A stretch of DNA of 64,000 nt, from NCBI RefSeq assembly GCF_011308835.1, contig NZ_JAAOHY010000001.1, positions 372,001 through 436,000 of the forward strand, read 5' to 3'. The notes beneath the pieces are model-generated. The model did not search any database. It was not told the origin of the DNA and saw only the letters and a program-made list of their open reading frames with translations. Numbering within the stretch: position 1 is the first letter of the stretch; every line of letters starts with the position of its first letter. This document shows positions 1 through 8,352 of the stretch, piece after piece. Source of the DNA: Paracoccus xiamenensis. GTDB taxonomy: Bacteria > Pseudomonadota > Alphaproteobacteria > Rhodobacterales > Rhodobacteraceae. Made by a program: the position numbers and the translations under genes.

Positions 1-616
1 TGGCGGCGTCGACCAGACTGACCTCGACCGGGCCGAGGTCCGGCACGTCGATCAGGTCCACCGCCCTGCCGGTTGGCAATAACGCGCCGGTCTTCGCGCC
101 TCCCGGTGTCAGAAACTCCAACCGGATCGGCGCGGATGTGCCGGCAACGCCGTCCAGCGTGAAATCGCCTTGGGTCAGCGGAAAGCCGTCCCGAACCGGA
201 AAACGCGCGGTAATCAGTTTGCCCGTATTGGTATTGTGGATGCGCACGACCGCCTCGCCATCCGCCGGGGTAGGGACCAGCCCTTCCTCGACCGCGAAGG
301 GACCGATGGCCGAGGACATGTTGCCGCAATTGCCGCCGTAATCGACAATCCCCGCGTCTATCCCGACCTGCCCAAAGGTGAAATCGACATCGGCCTGCGG
401 ATGCGTCGACGGGCCGACAATGCAGATCTTCGACAGCGAGGAAATGCCGCCCCCCATCCCGTCCAGCTGGCGGATGTTCGGATCGGGCGAGCCCATTGCG
501 GCCAGCAGAACCGCATCTCGCGCAGGTCCCGCAGGCGGCAGCTCGGCCTCGTGAAAGACCAACCCTTTCGACGTCCCGCCCCGCATGAACACCGCCCTGA
601 TCCGTTGCTGCGCCAT
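1..616 (-). CDS. PrpF-family aconitate isomerase-like protein (3' end outside window)
   Basis: Only the N-terminal 205 residues are present because the gene runs off the left edge. Members of this family isomerise aconitate-like acids, for example 2-methylaconitate in propionate breakdown or 4-oxalomesaconate in gallate breakdown. Residues 10-18 (FMRGGTSKG) are the family's N-terminal signature. GGNCGNM at 94-100 carries Cys97, and Lys63 lies 34 residues before it, the same spacing as the Lys73/Cys107 pair I recall for Shewanella PrpF. The ATG at 616 follows an AGGGGGG ribosome-binding sequence. No prpB, prpC or gallate genes are visible nearby, so the substrate cannot be assigned. The family call is firm, the precise function open. 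Confidence 0.85.
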   Translation of the reverse strand, partial: MAQQRIRAVFMRGGTSKGLVFHEAELPPAGPARDAVLLAAMGSPDPNIRQLDGMGGGISSLSKICIVGPSTHPQADVDFTFGQVGIDAGIVDYGGNCGNMSSAIGPFAVEEGLVPTPADGEAVVRIHNTNTGKLITARFPVRDGFPLTQGDFTLDGVAGTSAPIRLEFLTPGGAKTGALLPTGRAVDLIDVPDLGPVEVSLVDAA

Positions 617-729
617 GATACCCCCCTGTTTCAGGCGATCATTGAAAGATCGGGCGCGTCCTGTCCAGACGGGCGGTTAACTTCGCCAGGCCTTGGCACT
701 ATGTTGCGCGGGCACAGGAAGGGCCGCCC

Positions 730-1191
730 ATGACCACGCTTTACATTGACGCCGATGCCTGCCCCGTAAAGGCCGAGGCCGAACGGGTGGCAACCCGGCT
801 GCGCATCCCGATGGTGCTGGTCTGCAATGGCGGGCTGCGGCCCTCGCCGAACCCGTTCGTGTCTCTGGTGATCGTCAGTGAAGGCCCGGACGAGGCCGAC
901 AAATGGATCGCCGATCAATGCGGGCCGGGCGATGTTGTCGTGACCGCCGACATCCCACTGGCCGACCGCTGCCTGAAGGCTGGCGCGCAGGTGGTCGAAC
1001 CGAATGGCGAGGTGCTGAGCCTCGCCAATATCGGCCCGCGTCTGGCGACCCGTGACCTGATGCAGGACATTCGCTCTGCCAATCCGTTCCAGCAGGGCAG
1101 CGGCAAGGGTTTTGCGAAGGCCGACCGGGCGCGGTTCCTGCAATCGCTGGACCGGGTGATGGTGGCGGCGATGCGGGTGAGGAAGGGGTAG
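730..1191 (+). CDS. YaiI/YqxD family protein (UPF0178, DUF188)
   Basis: This 153-residue protein begins with the family signature [11 protein letters not shown] at residues 4-14. The conserved aspartates there and in the ADIPLADRC segment resemble the acidic site of PIN-like nuclease folds, but no activity has been established for the family as far as I know. Length matches the usual 150 or so residues. The ATG at 730 is preceded by AGGAAGG about 8 nt upstream, which fixes the start. It is divergent from the PrpF-family gene and looks like a single-gene unit. Base composition is normal for the genome, unlike the gene that follows. Confidence 0.88.
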   Translation: MTTLYIDADACPVKAEAERVATRLRIPMVLVCNGGLRPSPNPFVSLVIVSEGPDEADKWIADQCGPGDVVVTADIPLADRCLKAGAQVVEPNGEVLSLANIGPRLATRDLMQDIRSANPFQQGSGKGFAKADRARFLQSLDRVMVAAMRVRKG

Positions 1192-1317
1192 CTTTGCGTC
1201 TTCGGTTGGCGGTGGGTCCTTTTGCTTTATCGAATTCAGAATGAATTACCGCTCTGAGACAAGAGTGACTTATGCTGCACGAAAGATGAATGACGGCTTT
1301 CAGGAAGAGATCAGACT

Positions 1318-2199
1318 TCAGTCCTCTGTAATACAGCCCCACTGCGGAGTGTCTGAATTGCACAGCTCTGGGTCTGTCTCATTCAAACCGCCACCTCCAC
1401 CAACAGAAATTCGACTCCCTAGAACATCATAAAGGTGGTTGGCAGGTCCGCCTTGCCAAAGATTGTTTCCAATCTGCCAAACAGCAAAACCTTCGCTAAC
1501 CTCTTTACCGCCAACTGGGTCAAGGGCAGTCAACTGGCAGAAAGTCGCTATGTCCGAAACTGGCTGAAGCGATATCAAGCCGTCTTTACCGATGATGTGA
1601 TAGACAGGTATTTTAGACGCCCTACTAGCTCCAAACCATGTGTGCCTAAGCCTCGAACCGGATGAGAAACGCCTTTCAATACCGCTCACTCTTTCGTCTT
1701 CCGGCGGCAGGAAAACAGCGGTATTTTCGAGCCAGCTACCCTCCAAGACCTGAGGTATAGCAAAGGTCACAATTTCGCTTCCACCAAGCTCTGCAACCGT
1801 TATCGGTCTGTCTAATTGACCTTCAACAGTTGTGAACCAAATTCGAAACGGCTCCTCATAGTCGACAATCTCTTCGTCAATTCTGTTGGCCGCGACGCAC
1901 TTTAATATTGGGTCGATTATCAACCGCCGTTCACCCAGGTTTGAAACATCGAATGTTATGCTACGTTCCGAAACTGACCTAAGATGTGCGCTAAATTTGG
2001 GCGGTGGTGGAAGCCATGCCGACTTGACTTGCGGAGAAATCGAAAAAACGAAAGCCAGAAACGCTAGGAGAAATCCGAGAAGAGGTGTCCATATCTTGAT
2101 ATGCCGACGCCAATCTTGGTGGGACCCGCACTCAACGCAGAGCTTCGCGCCCGTCTCAATTTCTTTTTGGCATTCGATGCACTTCTTCAACTCTGCCAT
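1318..2199 (-). CDS. Orphan membrane protein with N-terminal zinc ribbon, low GC
   Basis: I do not recognise the 293-residue product beyond its layout. Cys7, Cys10, Cys21 and Cys24 form two CxxC knuckles of a zinc-ribbon module. A single hydrophobic segment follows at about residues 37-55, then a proline-rich stretch (WLPPPPKF), then about 230 residues that look like a soluble, probably extracytoplasmic, domain. The sampled lines of the gene are roughly 42-45% GC, far below the neighbours, and codons such as AAA, ATT and TTT are frequent. This suggests recent horizontal acquisition as a single cargo gene between yaiI and tyrS. Zinc-ribbon plus one-TM proteins occur in many stress and defence contexts, but nothing here specifies a job. 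Confidence 0.75.
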   Translation of the reverse strand: MAELKKCIECQKEIETGAKLCVECGSHQDWRRHIKIWTPLLGFLLAFLAFVFSISPQVKSAWLPPPPKFSAHLRSVSERSITFDVSNLGERRLIIDPILKCVAANRIDEEIVDYEEPFRIWFTTVEGQLDRPITVAELGGSEIVTFAIPQVLEGSWLENTAVFLPPEDERVSGIERRFSSGSRLRHTWFGASRASKIPVYHIIGKDGLISLQPVSDIATFCQLTALDPVGGKEVSEGFAVWQIGNNLWQGGPANHLYDVLGSRISVGGGGGLNETDPELCNSDTPQWGCITED

Positions 2200-2346
2200 A
2201 ATCGAATTGCTTCACTGTAGAACTAAAGCTTTTACCCTTGCTGAAAGTGCCACGTGTCGCCTCGAACAACAAGAGAAGCGGACATTTGATGCTGGGGTTC
2301 GAACGTCCGCTCCGTCCGCAAAGCTGCCAAGGGGTGGCGCGTAGAC

Positions 2347-2378
2347 AAAACAAGAAAGGCCGGGTTTGCCCGGCCCTT
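2347..2378 (-). terminator. Intrinsic terminator of tyrS
   Basis: A 7-bp GC stem (GGCCGGG, 4-nt loop, CCCGGCC) lies at 2358-2375. Read on the minus strand it is followed by TTTCTTGTTTTG. It starts a few bases beyond the tyrS stop codon. Confidence 0.85.
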
Positions 2379-2381
2379 CCT

Positions 2382-3620
2382 CTAGCCAACGCGCACCATC
2401 CGGTGCTTCTTCTTGCCGACCGACACCTTCAGCCCGTCACCGATCATCCCGGCATCGACCTGAACCTGCGGATCGCTGACCGGATCGTTGTTCAGGCGCA
2501 AGCCGCCCTCGGCGATCAGGCGCTTGGCCTCTTTGCCCGACGCGGTGATGCCGGTCTGGGACAGAAGCTGGATCACCGAGACGGGCAGGGCGTCCGCGCC
2601 AATCGTCACGATTTCCAGATCGCCGCCGGCGCCGCCCTGCTCGAACACCTCGCGGGCGGTGGCTTCGGCGGATGCCGCAGCCTCGGCGCCGTGCAGAAGG
2701 GTAGTGACCTCGTTGGCAAGGCGGATCTTGCCCTCGTTGATCTCGGACCCCTGCAACGCGCCCAGACGGTCGCATTCATCGACCGGAAGTTCGGTATACA
2801 GCTTCAGGAAGCGGCCCACATCGGCGTCGGTCGTGTTGCGCCAGAACTGCCAGAACTCGTAGGGCGACAGCATGTCGCCGTTCAGCCAGATCGCACCGCC
2901 TTGCGACTTGCCCATCTTGCGCCCGTCGCTGGTGGTCAGAAGCGGCGTGGTCAGGCCCCAGACCTCCTTGTCCAGCACCCGGCGCGTCAGATCGACGCCG
3001 TTGATGATATTGCCCCACTGGTCGCTGCCGCCCATCTGCAGACGGCAGTCGTAACGACGGTACTGCTCCAGGAAGTCATAGGCCTGAAGGATCATGTAGT
3101 TGAATTCCAGGAAGGACAGCGACTGCTCGCGGTCCAGCCGCGATTTCACCGATTCAAAGGACAGCATCCGGTTGACGCTGAAATGCCGCCCGATGTCGCG
3201 CAGGAAATCGAGATAGTTCAGCCCGTCCAGCCATTCGGCATTGTTCAGCATCATGGCCTTGCCATCGCCGTAATCGAGGTAGCGGGCAAAGACCTGCTGC
3301 ATCCCGTCGATATTCGACTGGATCTGTTCGGGGCCAAGCAGGGGCCGCTCATCAGAGCGGAAGGACGGATCGCCGACCTTGGTGGTGCCGCCGCCCATCA
3401 GGGTGATCGGGCGGTTGCCGGTCTTCTGGAACCAGCGCAGCAGCATGATGTTCAGCAGGTGGCCCACATGCAGCGACGCCGCCGTGGCGTCATAGCCGAT
3501 ATACGCCGTCACCGGCCCGTCAATCAAAGCTTCGTCAAGCGCGGTCAGGTCTGTCGCGTCGGCCAGAAAGCCACGTTCGATGATGATGCGCAGGAAGTCG
3601 GATTTTACGGTCGGTGCCAT
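2382..3620 (-). CDS. tyrS: Tyrosyl-tRNA synthetase
   Basis: Charges tRNA-Tyr with tyrosine in the cytoplasm (class Ic synthetase). The HIGH-type motif appears as HVGH at residues 51-54 and the KMSKS-type loop as KMGKS at 235-239. GGSDQWGNI at about 197-205 is the tyrosine/adenylate-binding segment. An S4-like RNA-binding domain fills roughly residues 350-412 ([13 protein letters not shown]). The 412-residue length is normal for the bacterial TyrS form. The gene starts at ATG 3620 behind an AAGGAAAAT sequence, is divergent from anmK across a short shared region, and ends just before a strong terminator, so it looks monocistronic. This is the conserved TyrS-AnmK divergent pair seen in many Proteobacteria. 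Confidence 0.97.
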   Translation of the reverse strand: MAPTVKSDFLRIIIERGFLADATDLTALDEALIDGPVTAYIGYDATAASLHVGHLLNIMLLRWFQKTGNRPITLMGGGTTKVGDPSFRSDERPLLGPEQIQSNIDGMQQVFARYLDYGDGKAMMLNNAEWLDGLNYLDFLRDIGRHFSVNRMLSFESVKSRLDREQSLSFLEFNYMILQAYDFLEQYRRYDCRLQMGGSDQWGNIINGVDLTRRVLDKEVWGLTTPLLTTSDGRKMGKSQGGAIWLNGDMLSPYEFWQFWRNTTDADVGRFLKLYTELPVDECDRLGALQGSEINEGKIRLANEVTTLLHGAEAAASAEATAREVFEQGGAGGDLEIVTIGADALPVSVIQLLSQTGITASGKEAKRLIAEGGLRLNNDPVSDPQVQVDAGMIGDGLKVSVGKKKHRMVRVG

Positions 3621-3644
3621 TGCTATTTTCCTTTCGATGCGCCG

Positions 3645-3673
3645 GATATACTTGGGCCATGACAGAAGGGAAA
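3645..3673 (-). promoter_or_regulatory. Predicted tyrS promoter
   Basis: On the minus strand TTTCCC and TATATC are separated by 17 nt, ending about 25 nt before the tyrS ATG. The -35 is weak and the -10 is good. It overlaps the ribosome-binding region of anmK. Confidence 0.4.
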
Positions 3674-3676
3674 GCC

Positions 3677-4783
3677 ATGATGGACGGGATGATCCGGGCG
3701 CTGGGGATGATGTCGGGCACGTCGCTTGATGGCGTGGACGCGGCGCTGATCGAAACCGACGGGGTCAGGATCGGCGGGTTCGGTCGCGCCGGCTATCGCG
3801 GCTATGGCGGGAATGAGGCGGCGGTGCTGCATGACGCGCTTGGCCGCTGGCCCGGCGATCCCGGCGTGGCCGAGGCGGCGGACCTGTCGGTCGCGGCCCA
3901 TGCGGCACTGGCGGCGGATTTCCCCGAGGCGGAGCTGATCGGCTATCACGGCCAGACCTTGGCCCATGATCCGGGCGGGCGCGGCACCCATCAGGCGGGT
4001 TCAGGCGCAGCGCTGGCGCACAGGACCGGCCGCCGCGTGGTCTGGGATTTCCGGACCGAAGACGTGCGACAGGGCGGGCAGGGTGCGCCATTGGCCCCGT
4101 TCTTTCATTGGGCCTGCGCCGATTGGGCGGTCCGGGCAGGGCGGATGGAACCCGCGCCCGTGGTCTTTCTGAACCTCGGCGGGGTCGGCAACCTGACCTG
4201 GGTGGACCCCTTGGCCGAGGGGCCAGAGCAAGGCTGCCTTGCCTTCGATACCGGGCCGGCCAATGCGCCGATCAATGACATGATGCGTGCGCGGGGATTG
4301 GGTGCGCGGGACGAGGGCGGGGCGCTTGCCGCCGCCGGGCAGGCCGATGGCGACATCGTCGCCGAGTTCCTGACTCATCCCTATTTTACCCGCCAGCCGC
4401 CGAAATCGCTGGATCGCGACGCTTTCGCGGGGCTCGCTCAGGCGGTGGCGCGTCTGACGCCCGAGGACGCCGCTGCGACGCTGGTGGCGGCGCTTGCGGG
4501 TTCGGTCGCGGCGGGGTTCGACTTTTTGCCCAGTCCGCCTGCGCGGCTGCTGGTCTGCGGCGGCGGCCGTCACAATGCCGCCATCATGGCGGCCCTTTCC
4601 GCGCATCTGGGTTGCCCGGTCGAACCGGTCGAGGCCGTTGGCCTGGATGGTGACATGCTGGAGGCGCAGGCATTCGGCTGGCTGGCCGTGCGCGTGCTGC
4701 GTGGGCTGCCCACATCGGGCCCCATGACCACGGATGCGCCGGGCCCGGTCAGCGGTGGGCGCATCAGCGCGCCGCGCAACTGA
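3677..4783 (+). CDS. anmK: Anhydro-N-acetylmuramic acid kinase
   Basis: Phosphorylates and ring-opens 1,6-anhydro-MurNAc released during cell-wall turnover, giving MurNAc-6-phosphate for recycling. The phosphate-binding signature [12 protein letters not shown] lies near residues 10-21, and the second ATP-site segment ([13 protein letters not shown]) is near residue 295. About 368 residues, as expected. Several in-frame starts exist: GTG 3614, ATG 3659, and adjacent ATGs at 3677 and 3680. I chose 3677 because AGAAGGGA lies 5-11 nt upstream of it, while the earlier starts would overlap the tyrS coding region or lack a ribosome-binding site. It is divergent from tyrS. Confidence 0.95.
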   Translation: MMDGMIRALGMMSGTSLDGVDAALIETDGVRIGGFGRAGYRGYGGNEAAVLHDALGRWPGDPGVAEAADLSVAAHAALAADFPEAELIGYHGQTLAHDPGGRGTHQAGSGAALAHRTGRRVVWDFRTEDVRQGGQGAPLAPFFHWACADWAVRAGRMEPAPVVFLNLGGVGNLTWVDPLAEGPEQGCLAFDTGPANAPINDMMRARGLGARDEGGALAAAGQADGDIVAEFLTHPYFTRQPPKSLDRDAFAGLAQAVARLTPEDAAATLVAALAGSVAAGFDFLPSPPARLLVCGGGRHNAAIMAALSAHLGCPVEPVEAVGLDGDMLEAQAFGWLAVRVLRGLPTSGPMTTDAPGPVSGGRISAPRN

Positions 4784-4889
4784 GGCCACCGGAATCTTGT
4801 CTGAAAGGATTGCGCTCCGTCATGCTCCCAGCATTTGCTGGCCGCGCAAAACTTTCGACCGGCATCGGCGTTTTTTTCCAATTCCCGCC

Positions 4890-4918
4890 TTGACGTGCCC
4901 GGTGGGGCCGCGTAAATC
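4890..4918 (+). promoter_or_regulatory. Promoter of the tRNA-Asp pair
   Basis: TTGACG and TAAATC are spaced 17 nt apart, with the -10 ending 42 nt before the first tRNA. The same TAAATC -10 with a 17-nt spacer stands before tRNA-Thr in this window. Confidence 0.7.
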
Positions 4919-4960
4919 GCCGCTACCCCAGCGGGCGAAGATGCTGGGGTTGGTGAGCAT

Positions 4961-5037
4961 GCGGTTGTAGCTCAGTTGGTTAGAGTACCGGCCTGTCACG
5001 CCGGGGGTCGCGGGTTCGAGCCCCGTCAACCGCGCCA
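4961..5037 (+). tRNA. tRNA-Asp (GTC), copy 1
   Basis: A 77-nt cloverleaf: acceptor GCGGTTG pairs with CAACCGC, the discriminator is G, and CCA is encoded at 5035-5037. The anticodon arm CCGGC-CTGTCAC-GCCGG places GTC at 4995-4997. The T arm contains GGGTTCGAGCCCC. The second, identical copy starts 24 nt downstream, so both are probably processed from one transcript. Confidence 0.98.
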
Positions 5038-5061
5038 CCACCATTCGCCCACAGATGATGC

Positions 5062-5138
5062 GCGGTTGTAGCTCAGTTGGTTAGAGTACCGGCCTGTCAC
5101 GCCGGGGGTCGCGGGTTCGAGCCCCGTCAACCGCGCCA
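5062..5138 (+). tRNA. tRNA-Asp (GTC), copy 2
   Basis: Identical over all 77 nt to the copy 24 nt upstream, including the encoded CCA. The spacer is too short for its own promoter, so it is likely co-transcribed. Similarity stops right at the tRNA borders, except for a few flanking bases. Confidence 0.98.
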
Positions 5139-5284
5139 TCATTTGCCTTTCTTCTCAAATCACACACTTCTTCGACGATCTGGTTTTCGCGTTCACGCGC
5201 CGTCAGGCGTTCGGGCGCAGGCAGGCTTCCTGCCGCATCGCCCGCCACACAGGCATTTGTTCGGCATGTCACTGCCATCGCAGT

Positions 5285-5306
5285 CGCTAACATCGAGTTG
5301 TTAGCG
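5285..5306. promoter_or_regulatory. Inverted repeat, candidate CceR-type operator
   Basis: CGCTAACA and TGTTAGCG form perfect 8-bp arms around a 6-nt spacer, directly upstream of the predicted aldolase promoter. Each arm equals a half of TGTTAGCGCTAACA, the site I recall for CceR (LacI family), which controls central carbon genes in Rhodobacter. Assignment to CceR is inference; the inverted repeat is observed. Confidence 0.5.
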
Positions 5307-5316
5307 CAACCTGCCG

Positions 5317-5344
5317 TTGCCGGGCGGCAATCCTCTGCTAATAC
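5317..5344 (+). promoter_or_regulatory. Predicted promoter of the aldolase gene
   Basis: TTGCCG, a 16-nt spacer and TAATAC. The -10 ends 29 nt before the ATG at 5374. The CceR-like repeat lies just upstream of the -35. Confidence 0.5.
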
Positions 5345-5373
5345 GCCCTCAGACACAATTTCTGGGGGACGCC

Positions 5374-6303
5374 ATGAAGGCCACGAATACCGTCAAGAAA
5401 ATTCTCGCCAATTACGAAGGTGAAAACCCCGGCGTGAAGGGCAACCTGTGCCGCATGCTGATGGAAGGCAAGCTGGGCGGCACCGGCAAGATGATCATCC
5501 TGCCCGTCGATCAGGGCTTTGAACATGGCCCCGCACGCAGCTTCGCGCCGAATGCCGCAGGCTATGATCCCCATTACCATTACAAGCTGGCGATCGATGC
5601 GGGCCTGAACGCCTATGCCGCACCGCTGGGGATGCTGGAGGCCGGCGCTGATACCTATGCCGGTCAGATCCCGACCATCCTGAAGATGAACTCGGCCAAC
5701 AGCCTGATGTCGGATACGGCGGGCAAGAATCAGGCGGTGACTGCCTCGGTGCAGGATGCGCTGCGGCTGGGCTGCGCGGCCATCGGCTTCACCATCTATC
5801 CGGGCTCGGACATGGCGCTGGATATGTTCGAGGAGATCTCGGAACTGCGCGCCGAGGCGGCCTCGGTCGGGATCCCCTCGGTCGTGTGGTCCTATCCGCG
5901 CGGCGAGGCGATCAGCAAGGATGGCGAAACCGCCATCGACATCGCCGCCTATGCCGCCCAGATCGCGGCGCTGCTGGGTGCCCATGTCATCAAGATCAAG
6001 CTGTCCACCGACCATCTGGAAAACAAGGATGCCAAGAAGGTCTATCAGGCGCAGAAGATCGACGTCTCGACCCAGGCAAAGCGCGTGCAGCATTGCATGG
6101 ACGCGGCCTTTGGCGGTCGCCGGATCGTTGTGTTCTCGGGCGGCGCGGCGAAGGGTGCCGATGCGGTCTATGACGACGCCCGCGCCATCCGTGACGGCGG
6201 CGGCAACGGCTCGATCATCGGGCGCAACAGCTTCCAGCGGGCGCGCGAGGATGCGCTGGCGATGCTGGGGAAACTGGTCGAGATCTACAAGGGCCGCGAC
6301 TGA
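5374..6303 (+). CDS. Class I fructose-bisphosphate aldolase
   Basis: Cleaves fructose 1,6-bisphosphate to dihydroxyacetone phosphate and glyceraldehyde 3-phosphate (reversible), in the cytoplasm. The 309-residue protein has the bacterial class I type landmarks: LPVDQGFEHGP near residues 48-58, where the aspartate and histidine bind substrate, and HVIKIKLSTDH near 205-215, which carries lysines that can form the Schiff base. The SVVWSYPRGE segment also fits. The start at 5374 follows GGGGGAC; the frame is open upstream to 5317 but without a ribosome-binding site. It is a single-gene unit between the tRNA-Asp pair and a strong terminator, with a possible carbon-metabolism operator upstream. Confidence 0.92.
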   Translation: MKATNTVKKILANYEGENPGVKGNLCRMLMEGKLGGTGKMIILPVDQGFEHGPARSFAPNAAGYDPHYHYKLAIDAGLNAYAAPLGMLEAGADTYAGQIPTILKMNSANSLMSDTAGKNQAVTASVQDALRLGCAAIGFTIYPGSDMALDMFEEISELRAEAASVGIPSVVWSYPRGEAISKDGETAIDIAAYAAQIAALLGAHVIKIKLSTDHLENKDAKKVYQAQKIDVSTQAKRVQHCMDAAFGGRRIVVFSGGAAKGADAVYDDARAIRDGGGNGSIIGRNSFQRAREDALAMLGKLVEIYKGRD

Positions 6304-6308
6304 TCGCG

Positions 6309-6356
6309 GATGCGGGGGCGCTGCCCCCGCGCCCCCGGGATATTTGCGCCAGAATG
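6309..6356. repeat. Possible interspersed 3' repeat (GC-rich hairpin plus GGATATTTG tail)
   Basis: Directly after the aldolase stop lies a self-complementary GCGGGGGCGCTGCCCCCGC followed by GCCCCCGGGATATTTG and CGCCAGAATG. From memory, very similar strings recur after many genes in Rhodobacteraceae genomes. A weaker resemblance (CCCTGAGGTATTGGGC) is seen at about 16417-16432. A genome search for copies would settle it. Confidence 0.45.
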
Positions 6357-6387
6357 AAAAGGGCCGTCCTTTGGGGCGGCCCTTTTG
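6357..6387 (+). terminator. Terminator after the aldolase gene
   Basis: AAAAGGGCCG and CGGCCCTTTT flank a short TCCTTTGGGG apex, with TTTTG on the plus side and AAAAT on the other. It could work in both directions, serving the convergent methyltransferase-like gene too. Confidence 0.8.
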
Positions 6388-6400
6388 TTGCGCGCTGCGG

Positions 6401-6859
6401 CTACCAGCGGCGGGTCTGGGCGATATAGCTTTCGGCTTCTGCACCGAAGGCGGCGCGTAGGGCTGCTTCTTCAGCCAGTATGAAGCGGCGAGTCACAAGA
6501 ATCGGGAAGAATGCGGCGATCAGCAGGCTGAATGGGCCGCCCCAGATGAAAGCGCCGCCGAAGATGACAAGCGCCATTCCGGCGTAGATCGGGTTGCGAT
6601 TGATCCGGAACGGTCCTTCGACGATCAGCTGTTCCGGCTGGTCGCCTGGGTAGATCGAGGTGCGCTTGCGGCGAAACCACAGCGCGGCCCAGCCGATAAG
6701 CGCAAGCCCGCCAAGGATCAGGATCAGGCCGAGATAGCGCAAGGCGGCATGTTCGAATGGGCCGGGTGGGACCCATCTGCCGATGCAGATTGCAGCGAGC
6801 ATGATGCCCAATCCCCATACCGGCGGAAGGTCGGGAAATCTGCGTCGGATAGCGCTCAT
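6401..6859 (-). CDS. Isoprenylcysteine carboxyl methyltransferase-like membrane protein
   Basis: A 152-residue integral membrane protein with about four hydrophobic segments. Its C-terminal half carries the PEMT/ICMT pattern: GPFRINRNPIYAGMAL at about residues 82-97 (the Arg-Asn-Pro-x-Tyr core) and an EEAALRAAFGAEAESYIAQTRRW tail, where the Glu-Glu and Tyr are the usual S-adenosylmethionine-site landmarks. Bacterial members methylate unknown small or lipid substrates, so the substrate cannot be named. It is convergent with the aldolase gene and divergent from lysC. The ATG at 6859 sits at the start of a good signal-anchor region. Confidence 0.82.
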   Translation of the reverse strand: MSAIRRRFPDLPPVWGLGIMLAAICIGRWVPPGPFEHAALRYLGLILILGGLALIGWAALWFRRKRTSIYPGDQPEQLIVEGPFRINRNPIYAGMALVIFGGAFIWGGPFSLLIAAFFPILVTRRFILAEEAALRAAFGAEAESYIAQTRRW

Positions 6860-6982
6860 CGATCACTCCATCGCGTGCCGGGCTTGCCGGTCCGCGCGAT
6901 GCTAGGCCATTTCGTGATTGGACGGAATGGTGGCGGTCAGGTTTCGCCCGGCGCCTTTTTTCTGGTGGGCGAAAGCACGGCC

Positions 6983-7011
6983 TTGCGCGCATCCCGCCGT
7001 GGTCCTAGAAG
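6983..7011 (+). promoter_or_regulatory. Predicted lysC promoter
   Basis: TTGCGC, a 17-nt spacer and TAGAAG, with the -10 ending 49 nt before the lysC ATG. The roughly 200-base gap upstream of lysC holds no gene I can support. Confidence 0.4.
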
Positions 7012-7060
7012 ATGCCCGTTTTCAAGGCCCCGGCTGCCGGGGACGAATAAGGGGGACAGC

Positions 7061-8320
7061 ATGCCCTTGCTGGTGATGAAATTCGGCGGCACCTCCGTCG
7101 CCGATCTCGACCGGATCCGCAACGCGGCCGAAAAGGTCAAGCGTGAGGTCGAACGTGGTTATGACGTGATCGTCATCGTCAGCGCCATGTCGGGCAAGAC
7201 CAATGAGTTGGTCGGCTGGGTCGAACAGACCTCGCCCCTGTTCGATGCGCGTGAATATGACGCCGTGGTGTCGTCGGGCGAGAATGTCACCGCCGGGCTG
7301 ATGGCGCTGACCCTTCAGGAAATGGAGGTGCCTGCGCGCAGCTGGCAGGGATGGCAGGTGCCGATCAACACCACCGCCCAGCATTCGGCGGCACGGTTTG
7401 AAAGCATTCCGCGTGCCAATCTGGACCAGAAATTCGCCGAGGGCTTCAAGGTCGCCGTGGTCGCGGGCTTTCAGGGCATCGCGCCGGATCACCGGATCAC
7501 CACGCTGGGCCGGGGCGGGTCCGACACCACCGCCGTGGCTTTCGCCGCCGCCTTCGATGCCGAGCGTTGCGATATCTATACCGATGTCGACGGGGTCTAT
7601 ACGACCGATCCGCGCATCACCTCCAAGGCCCGCAAGCTGGACCGCATCGCCTTCGAGGAGATGCTGGAACTGGCGAGCCTTGGGGCGAAAGTCTTGCAAA
7701 CCCGCTCGGTCGAGCTGGCGATGCGTTATAATGTCCGCCTGCGGGTGCTGTCCTCGTTCGAGGATACCGACGAAACCTCGGGCACCCTGGTCTGTGATGA
7801 GGATGAAATCATGGAATCGAAAGTCGTTTCTGGCGTCGCCTTCTCGCGCGATGAAGCCAAAATCACGCTGGTCACGGTCGAGGACCGCCCCGGCATTTCC
7901 GCCGCGATCTTCGCGCCCTTGGCGGAAGCCGGTGTCAATGTCGACATGATCGTGCAGAACATTTCGGAAAAGAATTACGAGCATCACAAGGGCTCGGTCA
8001 CCGACATGACCTTTTCCTGCCCGATCAATCAGGTTGAGCGTGCCAAGAAGGCGATGGAAGATGCCCGCAAGGCCGGTCACATCCAGTATGACGATCTGGT
8101 CGTGGATACCGATGTCGCAAAGGTCAGCGTCGTCGGCATCGGGATGCGTTCACACGCTGGGGTTGCGGCGCGCATGTTCCGTGCACTTGCTGATGAAAAT
8201 ATCAACATCAAGGTGATCTCGACGTCCGAGATCAAGATTTCTGTCCTGATCGACCGCAAATACATGGAGTTGGCCGTGCAGGCACTGCATGATGCGTTTG
8301 AACTGGAAAAAACCGCGTAA
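7061..8320 (+). CDS. lysC: Aspartate kinase
   Basis: Catalyses the first step from aspartate to lysine, threonine and methionine. The 419-residue protein has the kinase signature VMKFGGTSVAD at residues 5-15, TTLGRGGSDTTAVA in the catalytic domain at about 147-160, and two C-terminal ACT domains (from about 265) for feedback control by lysine and/or threonine. This single-function layout is the usual alphaproteobacterial form. The ATG at 7061 follows GGGGGACA. The next gene, ptsP, starts only 32 nt downstream, so the two are probably co-transcribed, an arrangement common in Rhodobacterales. Confidence 0.96.
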   Translation: MPLLVMKFGGTSVADLDRIRNAAEKVKREVERGYDVIVIVSAMSGKTNELVGWVEQTSPLFDAREYDAVVSSGENVTAGLMALTLQEMEVPARSWQGWQVPINTTAQHSAARFESIPRANLDQKFAEGFKVAVVAGFQGIAPDHRITTLGRGGSDTTAVAFAAAFDAERCDIYTDVDGVYTTDPRITSKARKLDRIAFEEMLELASLGAKVLQTRSVELAMRYNVRLRVLSSFEDTDETSGTLVCDEDEIMESKVVSGVAFSRDEAKITLVTVEDRPGISAAIFAPLAEAGVNVDMIVQNISEKNYEHHKGSVTDMTFSCPINQVERAKKAMEDARKAGHIQYDDLVVDTDVAKVSVVGIGMRSHAGVAARMFRALADENINIKVISTSEIKISVLIDRKYMELAVQALHDAFELEKTA

Positions 8321-8352
8321 TCTCGTCGCGCGGGCGACGATGGCAGGGGGCT

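Noticed and set aside
2285-2330. GGGGTTCGAACG near the low-GC orphan as a tRNA fragment or attachment site.
   Set aside because: Only a T-loop-like GGTTCGAAC is present; the stem does not pair, no acceptor half follows, and no integrase or direct repeat was found.
4820-5356. Minus-strand frames over the tRNA-Asp pair encoding peptides such as TGLEPATPGVTGRYSN and DGARTRDPRRDRPVL.
   Set aside because: These are the well-known spurious translations of tRNA genes read in antisense.
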